From contig JAADIY010000013.1 in assembly GCA_013151045.1 (NCBI GenBank), positions 1 to 64,000 on the forward strand: a stretch of 64,000 nucleotides of DNA. Direction: 5' to 3'. The stretch's first letter is position 1. The number at the start of each line of letters is the position of its first letter. Below are positions 33,147-43,543 of this stretch, one piece after another. Origin of the DNA: Gammaproteobacteria bacterium (GTDB lineage: Bacteria; Pseudomonadota; Gammaproteobacteria; GCA-2400775). Under the pieces are notes generated by a model, which was given only the letters and a program-made list of their open reading frames with translations, did no database searches and was not told the DNA's origin. A program made the position numbers and the translations under genes.

Positions 33147-33254
33147 AAAAAAAACCCCGGTTAATCTAAGGGAGGAGAAAACCGGGGCAATAATCCCAGC
33201 TGGGGATGCCGGGATATTCTTTCCACTGTCTGGGAGGATCGAGTGGTAAGTGCT
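33147..33254 (-). ncRNA. candidate sRNA between polA and engB (Spot 42/ErsA position)
   Basis: Minus-strand TATAAT at 33261-33266, ~108-nt transcript ending in CCCCGGTT...AACCGGGG-TTTTTTTT; CU-rich TTTTCTCCTCCC in the terminator loop. Confidence 0.6.
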
Positions 33255-33332
33255 ATATTTATTATAGAGGCACTTAAATCAAATAAGTTCACTCTCTGTG
33301 AAAATGAGTAAAAATGTTACAAACTGAAACAT

Positions 33333-36116
33333 TTAATGCGCTTCGTCCCAGTTTGCTCCAACACCAATACTGACTTCTAGGGGTACGCTTAAATCTGCTG
33401 CACGAACCATGCAGTCTTGAATTTTTTCTTTGGCAGTGTCGAGCTGGCTTTTTGCCACCTCAAATACGAGTTCATCGTGAACTTGCATAATCATCCTTGT
33501 GCCCCTGTTTGCGTTATCGTCAGCGCTAATCCATGCATCGACGTTAATCATAGCACGTTTAATAATATCTGCAGCACTGCCTTGCATTGGTGCATTAATT
33601 GCCGCGCGTTCAGCATATTGGCGTCGTTGTGCGTTGGCTGATTTTATGTCAGCTAGATATAAACGGCGGCCGAATATAGTTTCAACATAGCCTTGCTCTT
33701 TTGCGAGTTTACGGGTGTTATCCATAAATTCTTTTGCTTTAGGGTAGCGTTGAAAGTAAAGATCAATATATTCTTGTGCTTCGTTACGACCTATTGCTAA
33801 TTGTTGCCCTAAGCCAAAAGCAGACATACCGTAAATCAAACCAAAGTTAATGGCTTTGGCGCGGCGTCGTTGTTCGCCATCAACATTTTCAACCGCGATA
33901 CCAAAAATTTCTGCTGCAGTTGCGCTATGTACGTCAAGACCATTTTGAAACGCAGTGACTAAACCAGTGTCGCCAGACAGGTGTGCCATCAAGCGTAATT
34001 CAATTTGTGAATAATCAGCGGCAACTATTACGGTGTCATCATTAGGCGCGACAAAAGCTTGCCGAATACGGCGCCCTTCTGCTTTTCTTATCGGTATGTT
34101 TTGTAAGTTAGGTGTGCTTGACGATAAGCGCCCTGTTGCAGTGACAGCTTGGTGATATGAGGTATGTACTCGATTAGTATTTGGGTTGATCTGCTGAGGC
34201 AGGCTGTCAGTATACGTAGACCGTAATTTAGCTAGGCTACGATAGCGCAATATCAGTTTTGGTAGAGGGTAACCTAAGGCAAGCTCTTGTAAGACACTCT
34301 CCGCAGTTGATGGTTGCCCTTTAGGTGTCTTTTTAAGAATAGGTAAATTTAATTTATTAAATAATATCTCTTGGATTTGCTTTGGAGAATCTAAGTTAAA
34401 TGATTCGCCGGCTGATTTTTCGGCTTCTTTAACAATGTTTATTAATTCCTCAGTAATTTCGATGCTTTGCTTTTTAAGCATGTCGGCATCAATGTTTACA
34501 CCGCAACGTTCGATGTCTGACAATATCGGTATCAGCGGCATTTCAATTTCTTGTAATAATTTACTTAGGCCTTTTTCTTTTTCTAATTTTGGCCACAGTG
34601 TTTGGTGAAGTCTTAAGGTAACGTCAGCATCTTCGGCTGCATAGTGGGCGGCAATCTTAATGTCAATTTTATCAAAAGTGATTTGTTTTGCACCTTTGCC
34701 AGCGATATCTTCAAAATGCACGGTGTTATGGCCAAGATATTTTAATGCCAGCGAATCCATGTCGTGACGTGTAGCTGTGCTATTGAGTACATAAGATTCG
34801 AGCATGGTGTCGTAGGCAACGCCGCGCAAGCGTATATTGTAGTTGCCCAATACATTCATATCGTATTTGATATGTTGCCCAACTTTTTTGCAGTTAGGGT
34901 CTTCGAGTATAGGTTTAAATAAAGCTAGTACTTCATCACGATCTAGCTGAGCTGGTGCATCATCGTAACTATGCGCGACTGGCACATACACTGCTTCGCC
35001 AGGTTCTATCGCGAATGACAGGCCGACGATTTCGGCTTTCATATATTCTAATGAAGTGGTTTCCAGATCAAAAGCAAAAAGCGATGATTGTTGTAAACGG
35101 TTTAGCCATGTTTTTAGCTCGTCTATATTAAACAGTGTGTGGTACTGCGTTGTAATGTCAGCACGTATGTCATTTTCAATAGCGTTGTCTTCACCGTTTT
35201 TGTCTATGCTGTTATTTGTTATACCTTGCTCTTGCTCAATAGCATCTTTGAGCATGCGTTTGAATTCCATGCGCTGGTATATTTCTCTGATCTGAGAAAT
35301 TTCCATAGGCTCAATATTCAAGGTGGTCGGCGTCACACCAAGTTCGACATCGCACTTTAGTGTGACAAGGCTACGTGATAAGGGTAGCTGATCTAGATTT
35401 GCGCGTAACTTTTCACCGATTTTTCCTTTAACGGAATCGGCATTGGCAATCACCTCGTCTAATGAGCCATATTGATTGAGCCACTTGGCTGCGGTTTTAG
35501 GTCCTACTCCAGGAACACCCGGGACGTTATCAACGCTGTCGCCGACGAGTGATAAATAATCGATGATGAGTTCTGGGCCAACGCCAAACTTTTCTTTTAC
35601 GGCAGGTCGATCCATGACTTTGTTGGTCATGGTATTAATCAGCGTGATATGTTCATCAACGAGCTGCGCGAGATCTTTGTCGCCGGTGGAGATAACTGTT
35701 TTTATGCCGAGCGCACTGGCTTGCAGCGCGAGGGTGCCAATAACGTCGTCAGCCTCGACGCCTTCGACATTGAGTAGTGGTAACCCCATTGCTTTGACCC
35801 AAGCATGTATCGGTTCAATTTGTACGCGTAGTTCGTCGGGCATAGGTGGGCGATGGGCTTTGTATTCGGCATAAAGGTCATCACGAAATGTTTTGCCTTT
35901 GGCATCAAAAATAACCGCCATGTGTTCGGGTTGATAATCTTCGAGTAAGCGTTTAATCATATTGATGCAACCAAATACCGTGCCGGTGGGTTCACCATGG
36001 GAGTTGGTTAGCGGTGGCAAGGCATGAAAGGCGCGATAGAGATAAGAAGAGCCATCAACCAGTATTAGGGGTTTGTCTGCAGTAGTGCTCATTGGGTGTT
36101 TAGAGTCCTGTGTCAA
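33333..36116 (-). CDS. polA: DNA polymerase I
   Basis: LILVDGSSYLYRAFHALPPL; 3'-5' exo FAFDLETTSLEY; polymerase motifs VAADYSQIELRLMAHLS, MQVHDELVFEV. Confidence 0.97.
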   Translation of the reverse strand: MTQDSKHPMSTTADKPLILVDGSSYLYRAFHALPPLTNSHGEPTGTVFGCINMIKRLLEDYQPEHMAVIFDAKGKTFRDDLYAEYKAHRPPMPDELRVQIEPIHAWVKAMGLPLLNVEGVEADDVIGTLALQASALGIKTVISTGDKDLAQLVDEHITLINTMTNKVMDRPAVKEKFGVGPELIIDYLSLVGDSVDNVPGVPGVGPKTAAKWLNQYGSLDEVIANADSVKGKIGEKLRANLDQLPLSRSLVTLKCDVELGVTPTTLNIEPMEISQIREIYQRMEFKRMLKDAIEQEQGITNNSIDKNGEDNAIENDIRADITTQYHTLFNIDELKTWLNRLQQSSLFAFDLETTSLEYMKAEIVGLSFAIEPGEAVYVPVAHSYDDAPAQLDRDEVLALFKPILEDPNCKKVGQHIKYDMNVLGNYNIRLRGVAYDTMLESYVLNSTATRHDMDSLALKYLGHNTVHFEDIAGKGAKQITFDKIDIKIAAHYAAEDADVTLRLHQTLWPKLEKEKGLSKLLQEIEMPLIPILSDIERCGVNIDADMLKKQSIEITEELINIVKEAEKSAGESFNLDSPKQIQEILFNKLNLPILKKTPKGQPSTAESVLQELALGYPLPKLILRYRSLAKLRSTYTDSLPQQINPNTNRVHTSYHQAVTATGRLSSSTPNLQNIPIRKAEGRRIRQAFVAPNDDTVIVAADYSQIELRLMAHLSGDTGLVTAFQNGLDVHSATAAEIFGIAVENVDGEQRRRAKAINFGLIYGMSAFGLGQQLAIGRNEAQEYIDLYFQRYPKAKEFMDNTRKLAKEQGYVETIFGRRLYLADIKSANAQRRQYAERAAINAPMQGSAADIIKRAMINVDAWISADDNANRGTRMIMQVHDELVFEVAKSQLDTAKEKIQDCMVRAADLSVPLEVSIGVGANWDEAH

Positions 36117-36132
36117 AGTCGAGTGTGTGGGC

Positions 36133-37173
36133 TTAGGCAGTGTTAGCCGTGCTAAGTAAGAATTCGTCGCGCATAGTTTTTCTCATTGCGCCGGGTGTTT
36201 CGCCGTAAAAACGTTTAAATGCCTTAGCGAGCGCCATATCACTGGAATAACCTAAGTGCTCAGCAATTTGCGTCAGCGACAATGGGGTATCACGTAGCAG
36301 GCACAATGCATTTTGCATGCGCCATAATGTGAGGTAGGCGATGGGCGCGATACCAATTCTTTGCTGAAAACGATGGGCGAAGGCTGATCTCGATACATGG
36401 CACCGTGCGGCGAGGCTTTCGACCGTCCAGTTGTGCGAAGGTTGTGCGTGTATGCATTGTAGTGCGCGGTTAAGACTTGGGTCATACAGCGCTGAGAGAA
36501 ACCCTGTGTCACTATTTTGCAAAGTGCTATTGCTGCGCATGATCTGAACAAATAAGACCTCACAAATCCGATCGATGAGGACATCGACACCGGCTTGTTG
36601 TTGCTCTAACCCTTCGGCAATGAGTAGAGCGGTTTGGTGTAGCCAGCTACGCTCGGTGGCTTCCATATTAGTCATACGGATAGTTGCTGGCAGCGTTGTA
36701 ATTAACGGGTGTTGCACGCGCGTATCGAGGTGAAAGCGACCGCATAGCAGTCGTGTTGATACCGTGTTGCCACGAAATAAAGGTTTACCTTGTTGGTATG
36801 CGGCGGCAGCTTCGTCGCTGGCGATGCGATTGCTGTTGGGGTTGTCGGCAATCCAATGGGCATTGCCATGCGTAATTAAGACGGTATCACCTTCTTGTAG
36901 CATCAAGGGTTCTGACATATCGCTGGTTTGTAGCCAGCAGCTACCTTCTAGCACGATATGAAAACGTGGGTGCTCTGTTTTGTTGAGTGTCATGCCCCAC
37001 GGTGAGGATAGCTTGGAACAAAAAAAGACACTGCCGCGTAGGCGGATCGAGCGCAGTACCCCACTTAATATGTCTGCGTCGGTGTTGCTGTCGATATTAG
37101 CGGTTTGCATAAGCACATTTTCGTATGTTTTGGACGATTGGACAAGAAAAACAGTGTTTCGGCCATGGGGCAT
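36133..37173 (-). CDS. AraC-family regulator with N-terminal cupin domain
   Basis: HTH_18 region VESLAARCHVSRSAFAHRFQQRIGIAPIAYLTLWRMQNA...IAEHLGYSSDMALAKAFKRFYGETPGAMRK. Confidence 0.9.
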   Translation of the reverse strand: MPHGRNTVFLVQSSKTYENVLMQTANIDSNTDADILSGVLRSIRLRGSVFFCSKLSSPWGMTLNKTEHPRFHIVLEGSCWLQTSDMSEPLMLQEGDTVLITHGNAHWIADNPNSNRIASDEAAAAYQQGKPLFRGNTVSTRLLCGRFHLDTRVQHPLITTLPATIRMTNMEATERSWLHQTALLIAEGLEQQQAGVDVLIDRICEVLFVQIMRSNSTLQNSDTGFLSALYDPSLNRALQCIHAQPSHNWTVESLAARCHVSRSAFAHRFQQRIGIAPIAYLTLWRMQNALCLLRDTPLSLTQIAEHLGYSSDMALAKAFKRFYGETPGAMRKTMRDEFLLSTANTA

Positions 37174-37268
37174 TTAAATTAGCTGAGCTATCGTAACTCC
37201 TACGGTCACTTAGGGTGTGCTTCATGAAGGAGTACACACATGATTGGATTAAATGAGGAGATTACATA

Positions 37269-37835
37269 ATGGTTTTCAAGCGCACTAAACTGATGGGTTT
37301 ATCGTTGTTGTTGGCTTTGGCCGCAAGCCCAGTATTTGCTATTGACGCGTCGTTTTCTAAATACGTTGATGATAAAGGCAATATTTATTTGCCAGAAGAT
37401 CCACGTAAAACGATGACCCATTTGGGTTCATGGTTTGTGCCGGAAGGCGACGTCAGTGGTTTTCACGATGTCTATACTGAAGCTGAAACGGTCGAAGTGT
37501 ATCGCAGAACGGGTGTTTTCCCTGACGGTGCAACCTTAGTTAAGGAATTACGTAAACATAATTCTGGTGACTATCCTACTGGTGCTAACGTTAGCTATCC
37601 GAATGGTGAAACACGTTTATGGTTTGTCATGATTAAAGATAGCACTAATCGTTTTCCTGGTAACCCACTGTGGGCCAAAGGTTGGGGCTGGTCAATGTTT
37701 CAAACTGACAACCCAGATAAGAATGTTGTCACTAGCTTCGAAGAAAGCTGCAAAGCCTGTCATACGCCTGCCAAAGAAACAGGTTGGGTATTTATCGAAG
37801 GTTATCAAGCAACCTTGGGTAAACCACTGCACTAA
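37269..37835 (+). CDS. cytochrome P460 family c-type heme protein
   Basis: Signal peptide, P460-like body (YLPEDPRKTMTHLGSWFVPEGDVSGFHDVYTE) and single CKACH heme motif near the C-terminus. Confidence 0.88.
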   Translation: MVFKRTKLMGLSLLLALAASPVFAIDASFSKYVDDKGNIYLPEDPRKTMTHLGSWFVPEGDVSGFHDVYTEAETVEVYRRTGVFPDGATLVKELRKHNSGDYPTGANVSYPNGETRLWFVMIKDSTNRFPGNPLWAKGWGWSMFQTDNPDKNVVTSFEESCKACHTPAKETGWVFIEGYQATLGKPLH

Positions 37836-38013
37836 GTTTCATTTGTAACGCTTAATTCCGTGTGCGCTGCTTAGTATAAGTGGCGCACACGGCTTTCTTT
37901 TTTGTTCGTCTCATACTGTTTTTTCAAATCACTCAGCCGATATAGAAAGTAACCGACAAGTGTATTGCTGTATATTAATTAGCAATACACTTATGTCGAT
38001 ATGTTGAGGTGGT

Positions 38014-38745
38014 TTGTTGATGGATGATAAAGCGAGAGCAAATGATTTTCGTTTGCAGCCTATTAATGATGCGATGTTGCATCGTGAAAGCTGGAAAATT
38101 TTTCAAATCATCGCTGAGTTTGTTGAAGGCTTCGAACGCTTAGTTTTAATTAAACCTTCTGTCAGCATCTTTGGTTCGGCACGTACGGCAACGGATCATC
38201 CCTATTATGAGCTCGCTGAAAGAATCTCTCGCGGCTTGTCTGATGCCGGTTTTAGCGTGGTTAGCGGCGGTGGTCCGGGTATTATGGAAGCAGCAAATAA
38301 AGGCGCATTCGCTGGTAAGTCACCGAGTATTGGTCTCAATATTCAATTGCCACATGAGCAAAGCGGTAATCCTTACCAAGATGTCTCACTCAGTTTTCGT
38401 CACTTTTTTTCACGTAAAGTGATGTTTGTTAAATACGCTTCGGCTTACGTCGTGTTGCCTGGTGGATTTGGTACACTCGATGAATTGGCTGAAATTTTGA
38501 CCTTGGTGCAAACAGGCAAAACTCGACGTATTCCAATTATTTTGGTGCACACCCCATTTTGGGATGGATTGTTGAACTGGTTCAAAGAAACGCTTGTCAA
38601 AGAAGGTACGATCAACGAATCGGATCTTGATTTAATGCAGGTGCTAGATGACCCCGATGAAGTTGTTGAAGCCATATTCACCCACTATGAAAACCGTGGG
38701 ATGGAGCCTTCTGTTGAAGGTCAGCCGACCTTGTTGGATTTGTGA
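38014..38745 (+). CDS. LOG family (Rossmann-fold, lysine-decarboxylase-like) protein
   Basis: VSIFGSARTATDHPYYELA, SGGGPGIMEAANKGA, VLPGGFGTLDELAE. Confidence 0.9.
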   Translation: MLMDDKARANDFRLQPINDAMLHRESWKIFQIIAEFVEGFERLVLIKPSVSIFGSARTATDHPYYELAERISRGLSDAGFSVVSGGGPGIMEAANKGAFAGKSPSIGLNIQLPHEQSGNPYQDVSLSFRHFFSRKVMFVKYASAYVVLPGGFGTLDELAEILTLVQTGKTRRIPIILVHTPFWDGLLNWFKETLVKEGTINESDLDLMQVLDDPDEVVEAIFTHYENRGMEPSVEGQPTLLDL

Positions 38746-39062
38746 TGAGGGCTGATCGACAGTTTGGCAAGGCCCTTTGGCTTGGCCTTGCCATGACCTT
38801 GTGCTGCGCCTTATCGATATCTGCGTGGGCTGATGATGAGGATTTATCAGAAGCTGAAGTGACGATTATCCAGGACGATAAAGATCAACGTGTTGAGGAA
38901 TATAGGATTAACGGCAAGCTCTACATGATTAGAGTTATACCGGTTGTTGGGCCGATCTATGTGATGCTGGATCACGATGGCGACGGTCAGTTTGAATTCA
39001 CCAATAATGACCCTACCGTTAACCCTTCTACCAGCCAATGGATATTGTTTAAGTGGAATTAG
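38742..39062 (+). CDS. DUF2782 domain-containing exported protein
   Basis: AEVTIIQDDKDQRVEEYRINGKLYMIRVIPVVGPIYVMLDHDGDG; located before thrB as is common. Confidence 0.8.
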   Translation: MMRADRQFGKALWLGLAMTLCCALSISAWADDEDLSEAEVTIIQDDKDQRVEEYRINGKLYMIRVIPVVGPIYVMLDHDGDGQFEFTNNDPTVNPSTSQWILFKWN

Positions 39063-39117
39063 GCTAAACTATGCGTTTTTGGCCTAAGGGCCTTCTTCTC
39101 ATATAAAAAAGACCGTT

Positions 39118-40044
39118 ATGTCTGTATTTACTCGTGTCGAGCGCACGCAGCTTGAGGCGTTTATCGCAACTTATGATCTTGGCGAACTCATAGAGTTTGC
39201 TGGCATTAGTGATGGTATCGTCAACACTAATTATTTTGTTACGACGACGGCGGGTCGTTATGTTTTAACTTTGTTTGAGGAATTAAAACCTGACGAGTTG
39301 CCGTATTTTATAGCGTTAATGCGCTTTGCCCATGAGCATAGTGTGCCCTGTGCTTTGCCAGCAGTTGACCGCAACGGAGAGTATCTGCGCGAGCTATGTG
39401 GTAAGCCCGCCTTGTTGGTGGTGCGACTGAGTGGCGGTGGGGTTGCTAGACCCAATACCGTTCAGTGTCAGCAGATTGGATCGGCTTTAGGCGCATTGCA
39501 TCGCGTAGGCGTTAAATTTTCGCGCCACCGCGAAACCGAGCATGGATCAGCATGGCATGCTCAGACAGCTGCCAAAGTGCTTACCGTCATCAGTGGTGCG
39601 GATGCCGCATTATTGTCTGCTGAGATGGACTTTCAAGGTGCGCAGGAGTATTCAGAGCTGCCGGTAGGTTTGACTCATGGCGACTTATTTCGTGACAACG
39701 CCTTATTTGACGGCGATACTTTAAGCGGTATTATCGATTTTTACTACGCCTGTGATTATATTCTTGTTCATGATTTGGCCGTAGTCGTTAATGATTGGTG
39801 TGGTTGTGAGGATGGCAGTTTGGATATGCGGCGGGTTGAAGCTTTAATGCAGGCCTACCAGCTTGAGCGCCCGCTTGATGAAAAGGAATTGGCGCATTGG
39901 TCGGCGATGCTGCGAGCCGCTGCACTGCGTTATTGGTTGTCACGCTTGTTTGATTTGCATTTTCCGCGACCTGGTGAAATGACCCATGCTAAGGATCCTA
40001 ATTATTTTCGCCAAATTCTGGAGCAAAGGGTTGCCCTTAGTTAA
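39118..40044 (+). CDS. thrB: homoserine kinase
   Basis: GISDGIVNTNYFVTTTAGRYVLTLFE; LTHGDLFRDNALFDGDTLSGIIDFYYAC. Confidence 0.93.
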   Translation: MSVFTRVERTQLEAFIATYDLGELIEFAGISDGIVNTNYFVTTTAGRYVLTLFEELKPDELPYFIALMRFAHEHSVPCALPAVDRNGEYLRELCGKPALLVVRLSGGGVARPNTVQCQQIGSALGALHRVGVKFSRHRETEHGSAWHAQTAAKVLTVISGADAALLSAEMDFQGAQEYSELPVGLTHGDLFRDNALFDGDTLSGIIDFYYACDYILVHDLAVVVNDWCGCEDGSLDMRRVEALMQAYQLERPLDEKELAHWSAMLRAAALRYWLSRLFDLHFPRPGEMTHAKDPNYFRQILEQRVALS

Positions 40045-40117
40045 CTATGCGGATTTGTTTAGACTAGGTTGTTCAGCCTAAGTTATTGTCTTTTCTGGTA
40101 GTTTTGTACTTATCAAC

Positions 40118-40138
40118 TGTGGATAAGTTTGTGGATAG
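40118..40138 (-). promoter_or_regulatory. pair of DnaA-box-like 9-mers
   Basis: TGTGGATAA (perfect complement of TTATCCACA) at 40118-40126 and TGTGGATAG at 40130-40138. Confidence 0.4.
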
Positions 40139-40495
40139 CTTTTTGCGTTAGGATTGTCTCGATAGTAGAAACACTATAGATTTTTGGTGATTGTTAATAA
40201 GCCACAAAATTTCATTATATATATCAGCTAGTTATAATTTATTTCGAGTATTGGTGAAGCTTTTTAGCGGAAGGTCGATAGCACATATATATAAAGTATT
40301 GCGGTGTGAGTAAAATTTTTGCCAAAGTCTTGCCTCTAAACCCAGCAGATACATTGGTATGTGGTGTGACTGCGAACTTTTTGAACTTTAAAAATTTTGT
40401 TATTGATCACACAATTTTTATATAAGAGTCGTATCATTGAGGTACGACATATAGCTTGGGGGAGTTAAACGTGCGCTCGCGCTCGTAATTAATAG

Positions 40496-41398
40496 ATGTC
40501 AGTGCCAGATCTAAATAAGATAGCCCAGCTCATGTCGAGTGAATCGACAATGGCATGGTTGACATCGCTCGTCAATATTGTGCTGATTGCGCTGGCTGCG
40601 TATGCTGCTGCGCAGTTGACTTGGCGTTTCATTCCTAGTTCTGAGGCGTCGCTTGCGCCACCTCAGTTTGTCGCGACGACAAACGTCAGTAATAACAATC
40701 GCGGTGGTGTTGATGCCAATCGCTTAGTCTCCCATCATTTATTCGGTAAAGCGGATAAAAGTGCACTGGGAAAAGCGACAGATCCAGTTGTTCGTGCGAC
40801 ACGTTTACCGCTCACTTTGCGTGGTGTCATTGCGTCCGACCAGCTCGACACGGCTAGAGCGATTATCTCAGCGCCGAATGCAGGCGAATTATCGTACGCT
40901 ATTGGTTCGACCTTGCCGGGCAATGCTAAGCTAGAAGAAATTCATACACATCAAATTATACTTTCGCGTAATGGTCAGCTAGAAACATTATTGTTGCCAA
41001 ATGATAAAGAAGGGGTGGATTACCGTGTGGCTCCTATGTCTAGTCCAGTAGCGGAGAATGCTGGCGATGAAGCGTTAATTGCGACGCCGGATCAATTTCG
41101 TGACGCCTTACTTGATGAGCCTGAAAGCCTGGCCGGTTTGGTCAACACCATACCAAAAACGAACGCCCAAGGTCGTTTGATTGGTTTTCAATTACAGCCG
41201 GGTAAGGACACAGGTTTTTTGCAGCGCTTTGGCTTGCAACCAGGCGATGTGTTGACCAGTGTTAATGGTATTCAATTGAATAGTCCAGTGCGAGCTTTAG
41301 AAGTGATTCGTGAGCTTGGAGAAGCCGGTCAAGTTACTGTCGAAGTGCTTAGAGATGACGTTCCTCAGTCGTTCGTATTTTCCTTTGACCAAGGGTGA
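40496..41398 (+). CDS. gspC: type II secretion system protein GspC
   Basis: RLVSHHLFGKADK, LPLTLRGVIAS, PDZ-like LQPGDVLTSVNGIQL; first gene of gspC-N. Confidence 0.93.
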   Translation: MSVPDLNKIAQLMSSESTMAWLTSLVNIVLIALAAYAAAQLTWRFIPSSEASLAPPQFVATTNVSNNNRGGVDANRLVSHHLFGKADKSALGKATDPVVRATRLPLTLRGVIASDQLDTARAIISAPNAGELSYAIGSTLPGNAKLEEIHTHQIILSRNGQLETLLLPNDKEGVDYRVAPMSSPVAENAGDEALIATPDQFRDALLDEPESLAGLVNTIPKTNAQGRLIGFQLQPGKDTGFLQRFGLQPGDVLTSVNGIQLNSPVRALEVIRELGEAGQVTVEVLRDDVPQSFVFSFDQG

Positions 41399-41461
41399 CA
41401 CTGACATGGTTTTATGCGTTAATAATCAGTTCTCCATACTAATTAGACAAAACGAAGGGCT

Positions 41462-43543
41462 ATGACGGTTTCTCGATACAAAAAAAGGAGTTTAAGAGAG
41501 CTTTTTGCTGCAGCTGTAATAGTTGCTGTGTGTTCGCTATCGTCGCCAATTTGGGCTGAGCCGGTCACTTTTAACCTTAAGGAAGCAGATATCACGGCAG
41601 TTGCCAGTACGGTTGCTGAAATTACTGGTAAAAACTTTGTTATCGATCCGCGTGTTAAAGGGAAAGTGACCATTATTTCATCGCGTCCAATGGAGCGAAA
41701 TGAGATTTATCAGATTTTCTTATCGGTATTGCAAGTGCATGGTTTTGCAGCAATTGAAACAGGTAACGTCGTTAAAATTGTGCCATCAGCGAATGCGAAG
41801 CAAATTGCAGTGCCGCTTGCATCGAGTAAAAAGCCAGGCCGTTTGGACGAATTAGTTACACGAGTTATTGAATTAAATAATGTTCCGGCAGCGCAGTTGG
41901 TGCCAATACTGCGCCCGTTGGTTCCACAGCAAGGGCATCTCGTCGCTTACCCACCAAGCAACAGTTTGGTTATATCAGACCATGCGTCAAATATTGAGCG
42001 TCTATATGCAATTATTCGCCGCATCGATAAGCCGAGTGTTGATGAAATTGACATCGTTAATCTGCGTAATGCATCGGCCACCGAAGTTGTGCGTATCCTT
42101 AATTCATTGCAACAGGGTGGTCCGGGCGCAGGGAACCAAGCGGTATTAAGTGCTCAGCCGACGCTGGTTGCCGATGAACGTACCAACAGTATATTAATCA
42201 GTGGTGAACCGACTGCGCGCTTACGTTTATTAGCAGTGATATCCCATTTAGACACACCGCTTGAGAGCGGTGGTAATACTCATGTCATTTATTTGCACTA
42301 TGCTGATGCTCTGGAAATACGCGAAGTGTTAGCCGGTGTTAGTGAGACGATACGTGAAGAGCAGGAAGGTGGTAATGCCTCTGCGGCAGCGCCTTCTTCG
42401 CCGATTAGTATTCAGGCAGATGAAGCCACCAATGCCTTGGTGATTACTGCGCCACCGGAACAGTTTCTTGCTTTACAAGATGTTATTCGTAAACTCGATA
42501 TTCGTCGTGCGCAGGTTCAGATAGAGGCTGTTATTGCTGAAGTGTCAAGTCAAACTGCAGCGGCATTGGGTGTGCAATGGCAGTCGACGCAGAATACCTC
42601 CGGCAGAGGTGTATTTGGTGGTACCAGCTTTAGTGGGGGGCTAGTGCCATCGATAGGCAGTGTTGCGGCTGATCCTGCCCTTGCTAATAGTGGTGGTGGT
42701 CTCGCTTTGGGTTTTTTTGATGGGACTACCGATGTGTTGGGTACCGAAATTCTGAATTTGGGTGTGTTGGTTAATTTGATTAACAACGACACCTCTTCAA
42801 ATCTGTTAGCAACCCCTAATTTGTTAACACTGGATAATGAAGAAGCTGAGATTATTGTTGGTCAAAACGTGCCATTTATTACTGGCACGCAACAAACGAC
42901 CGGTGGTTTGGCCAATCCGTTTCAGACTATTGAGCGACAGGATGTGGGCCTGACTTTGCGCGTGACGCCACAGATCAATGAAGGTGATTCCGTTAAGCTG
43001 GATATTTTCCAAGAGACATCAAGTATCAGTAATTCGGCCACTGCTGCCACTGACATTATTACCAACACACGTTCAATTACAACTAGCGTCCTGGTTGAGG
43101 ATGGCAGCATTGTGGTATTGGGTGGTTTAATCGATGACCAGCTCTCCGAGTCCGTGCAAAAGATTCCAGTGCTGGGTGATATTCCCGTGTTGGGCAATTT
43201 ATTCCGCTTTCGTCAGTCTGTGGTTAACAGAACCAATACGATGGTGTTTTTACGGCCACTGATTATACGTAACGACGAACATGCGCGTTATGTTGCTGGC
43301 GGCAAGTACGATTTTATTCGCGGTAAGCAGCAAGCTATTCGTGAGCGTGGTGTGGCCTTGCTTGATGATGCGTTATCACCATTACTTCCTGAGTTTGAAG
43401 ATTATTTAGAGTTACCGCCGCCGTTTGAAAAGACTAATGCGGTATCTTCGCAAAATTCAGGCGACCCTGCTGTAGAAATTCCTCCGCCGTTAGAGTTTGT
43501 TATCGAACCTAATGATTTAGTTCTGGATAGTAGCAAAGGGTAA
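41462..43543 (+). CDS. gspD: type II secretion system secretin GspD
   Basis: FVIDPRVKGKVTIISSRPM; secretin LATPNLLTLDNEEAEIIVGQNVPFITG; VEDGSIVVLGGLIDD. Confidence 0.97.
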   Translation: MTVSRYKKRSLRELFAAAVIVAVCSLSSPIWAEPVTFNLKEADITAVASTVAEITGKNFVIDPRVKGKVTIISSRPMERNEIYQIFLSVLQVHGFAAIETGNVVKIVPSANAKQIAVPLASSKKPGRLDELVTRVIELNNVPAAQLVPILRPLVPQQGHLVAYPPSNSLVISDHASNIERLYAIIRRIDKPSVDEIDIVNLRNASATEVVRILNSLQQGGPGAGNQAVLSAQPTLVADERTNSILISGEPTARLRLLAVISHLDTPLESGGNTHVIYLHYADALEIREVLAGVSETIREEQEGGNASAAAPSSPISIQADEATNALVITAPPEQFLALQDVIRKLDIRRAQVQIEAVIAEVSSQTAAALGVQWQSTQNTSGRGVFGGTSFSGGLVPSIGSVAADPALANSGGGLALGFFDGTTDVLGTEILNLGVLVNLINNDTSSNLLATPNLLTLDNEEAEIIVGQNVPFITGTQQTTGGLANPFQTIERQDVGLTLRVTPQINEGDSVKLDIFQETSSISNSATAATDIITNTRSITTSVLVEDGSIVVLGGLIDDQLSESVQKIPVLGDIPVLGNLFRFRQSVVNRTNTMVFLRPLIIRNDEHARYVAGGKYDFIRGKQQAIRERGVALLDDALSPLLPEFEDYLELPPPFEKTNAVSSQNSGDPAVEIPPPLEFVIEPNDLVLDSSKG

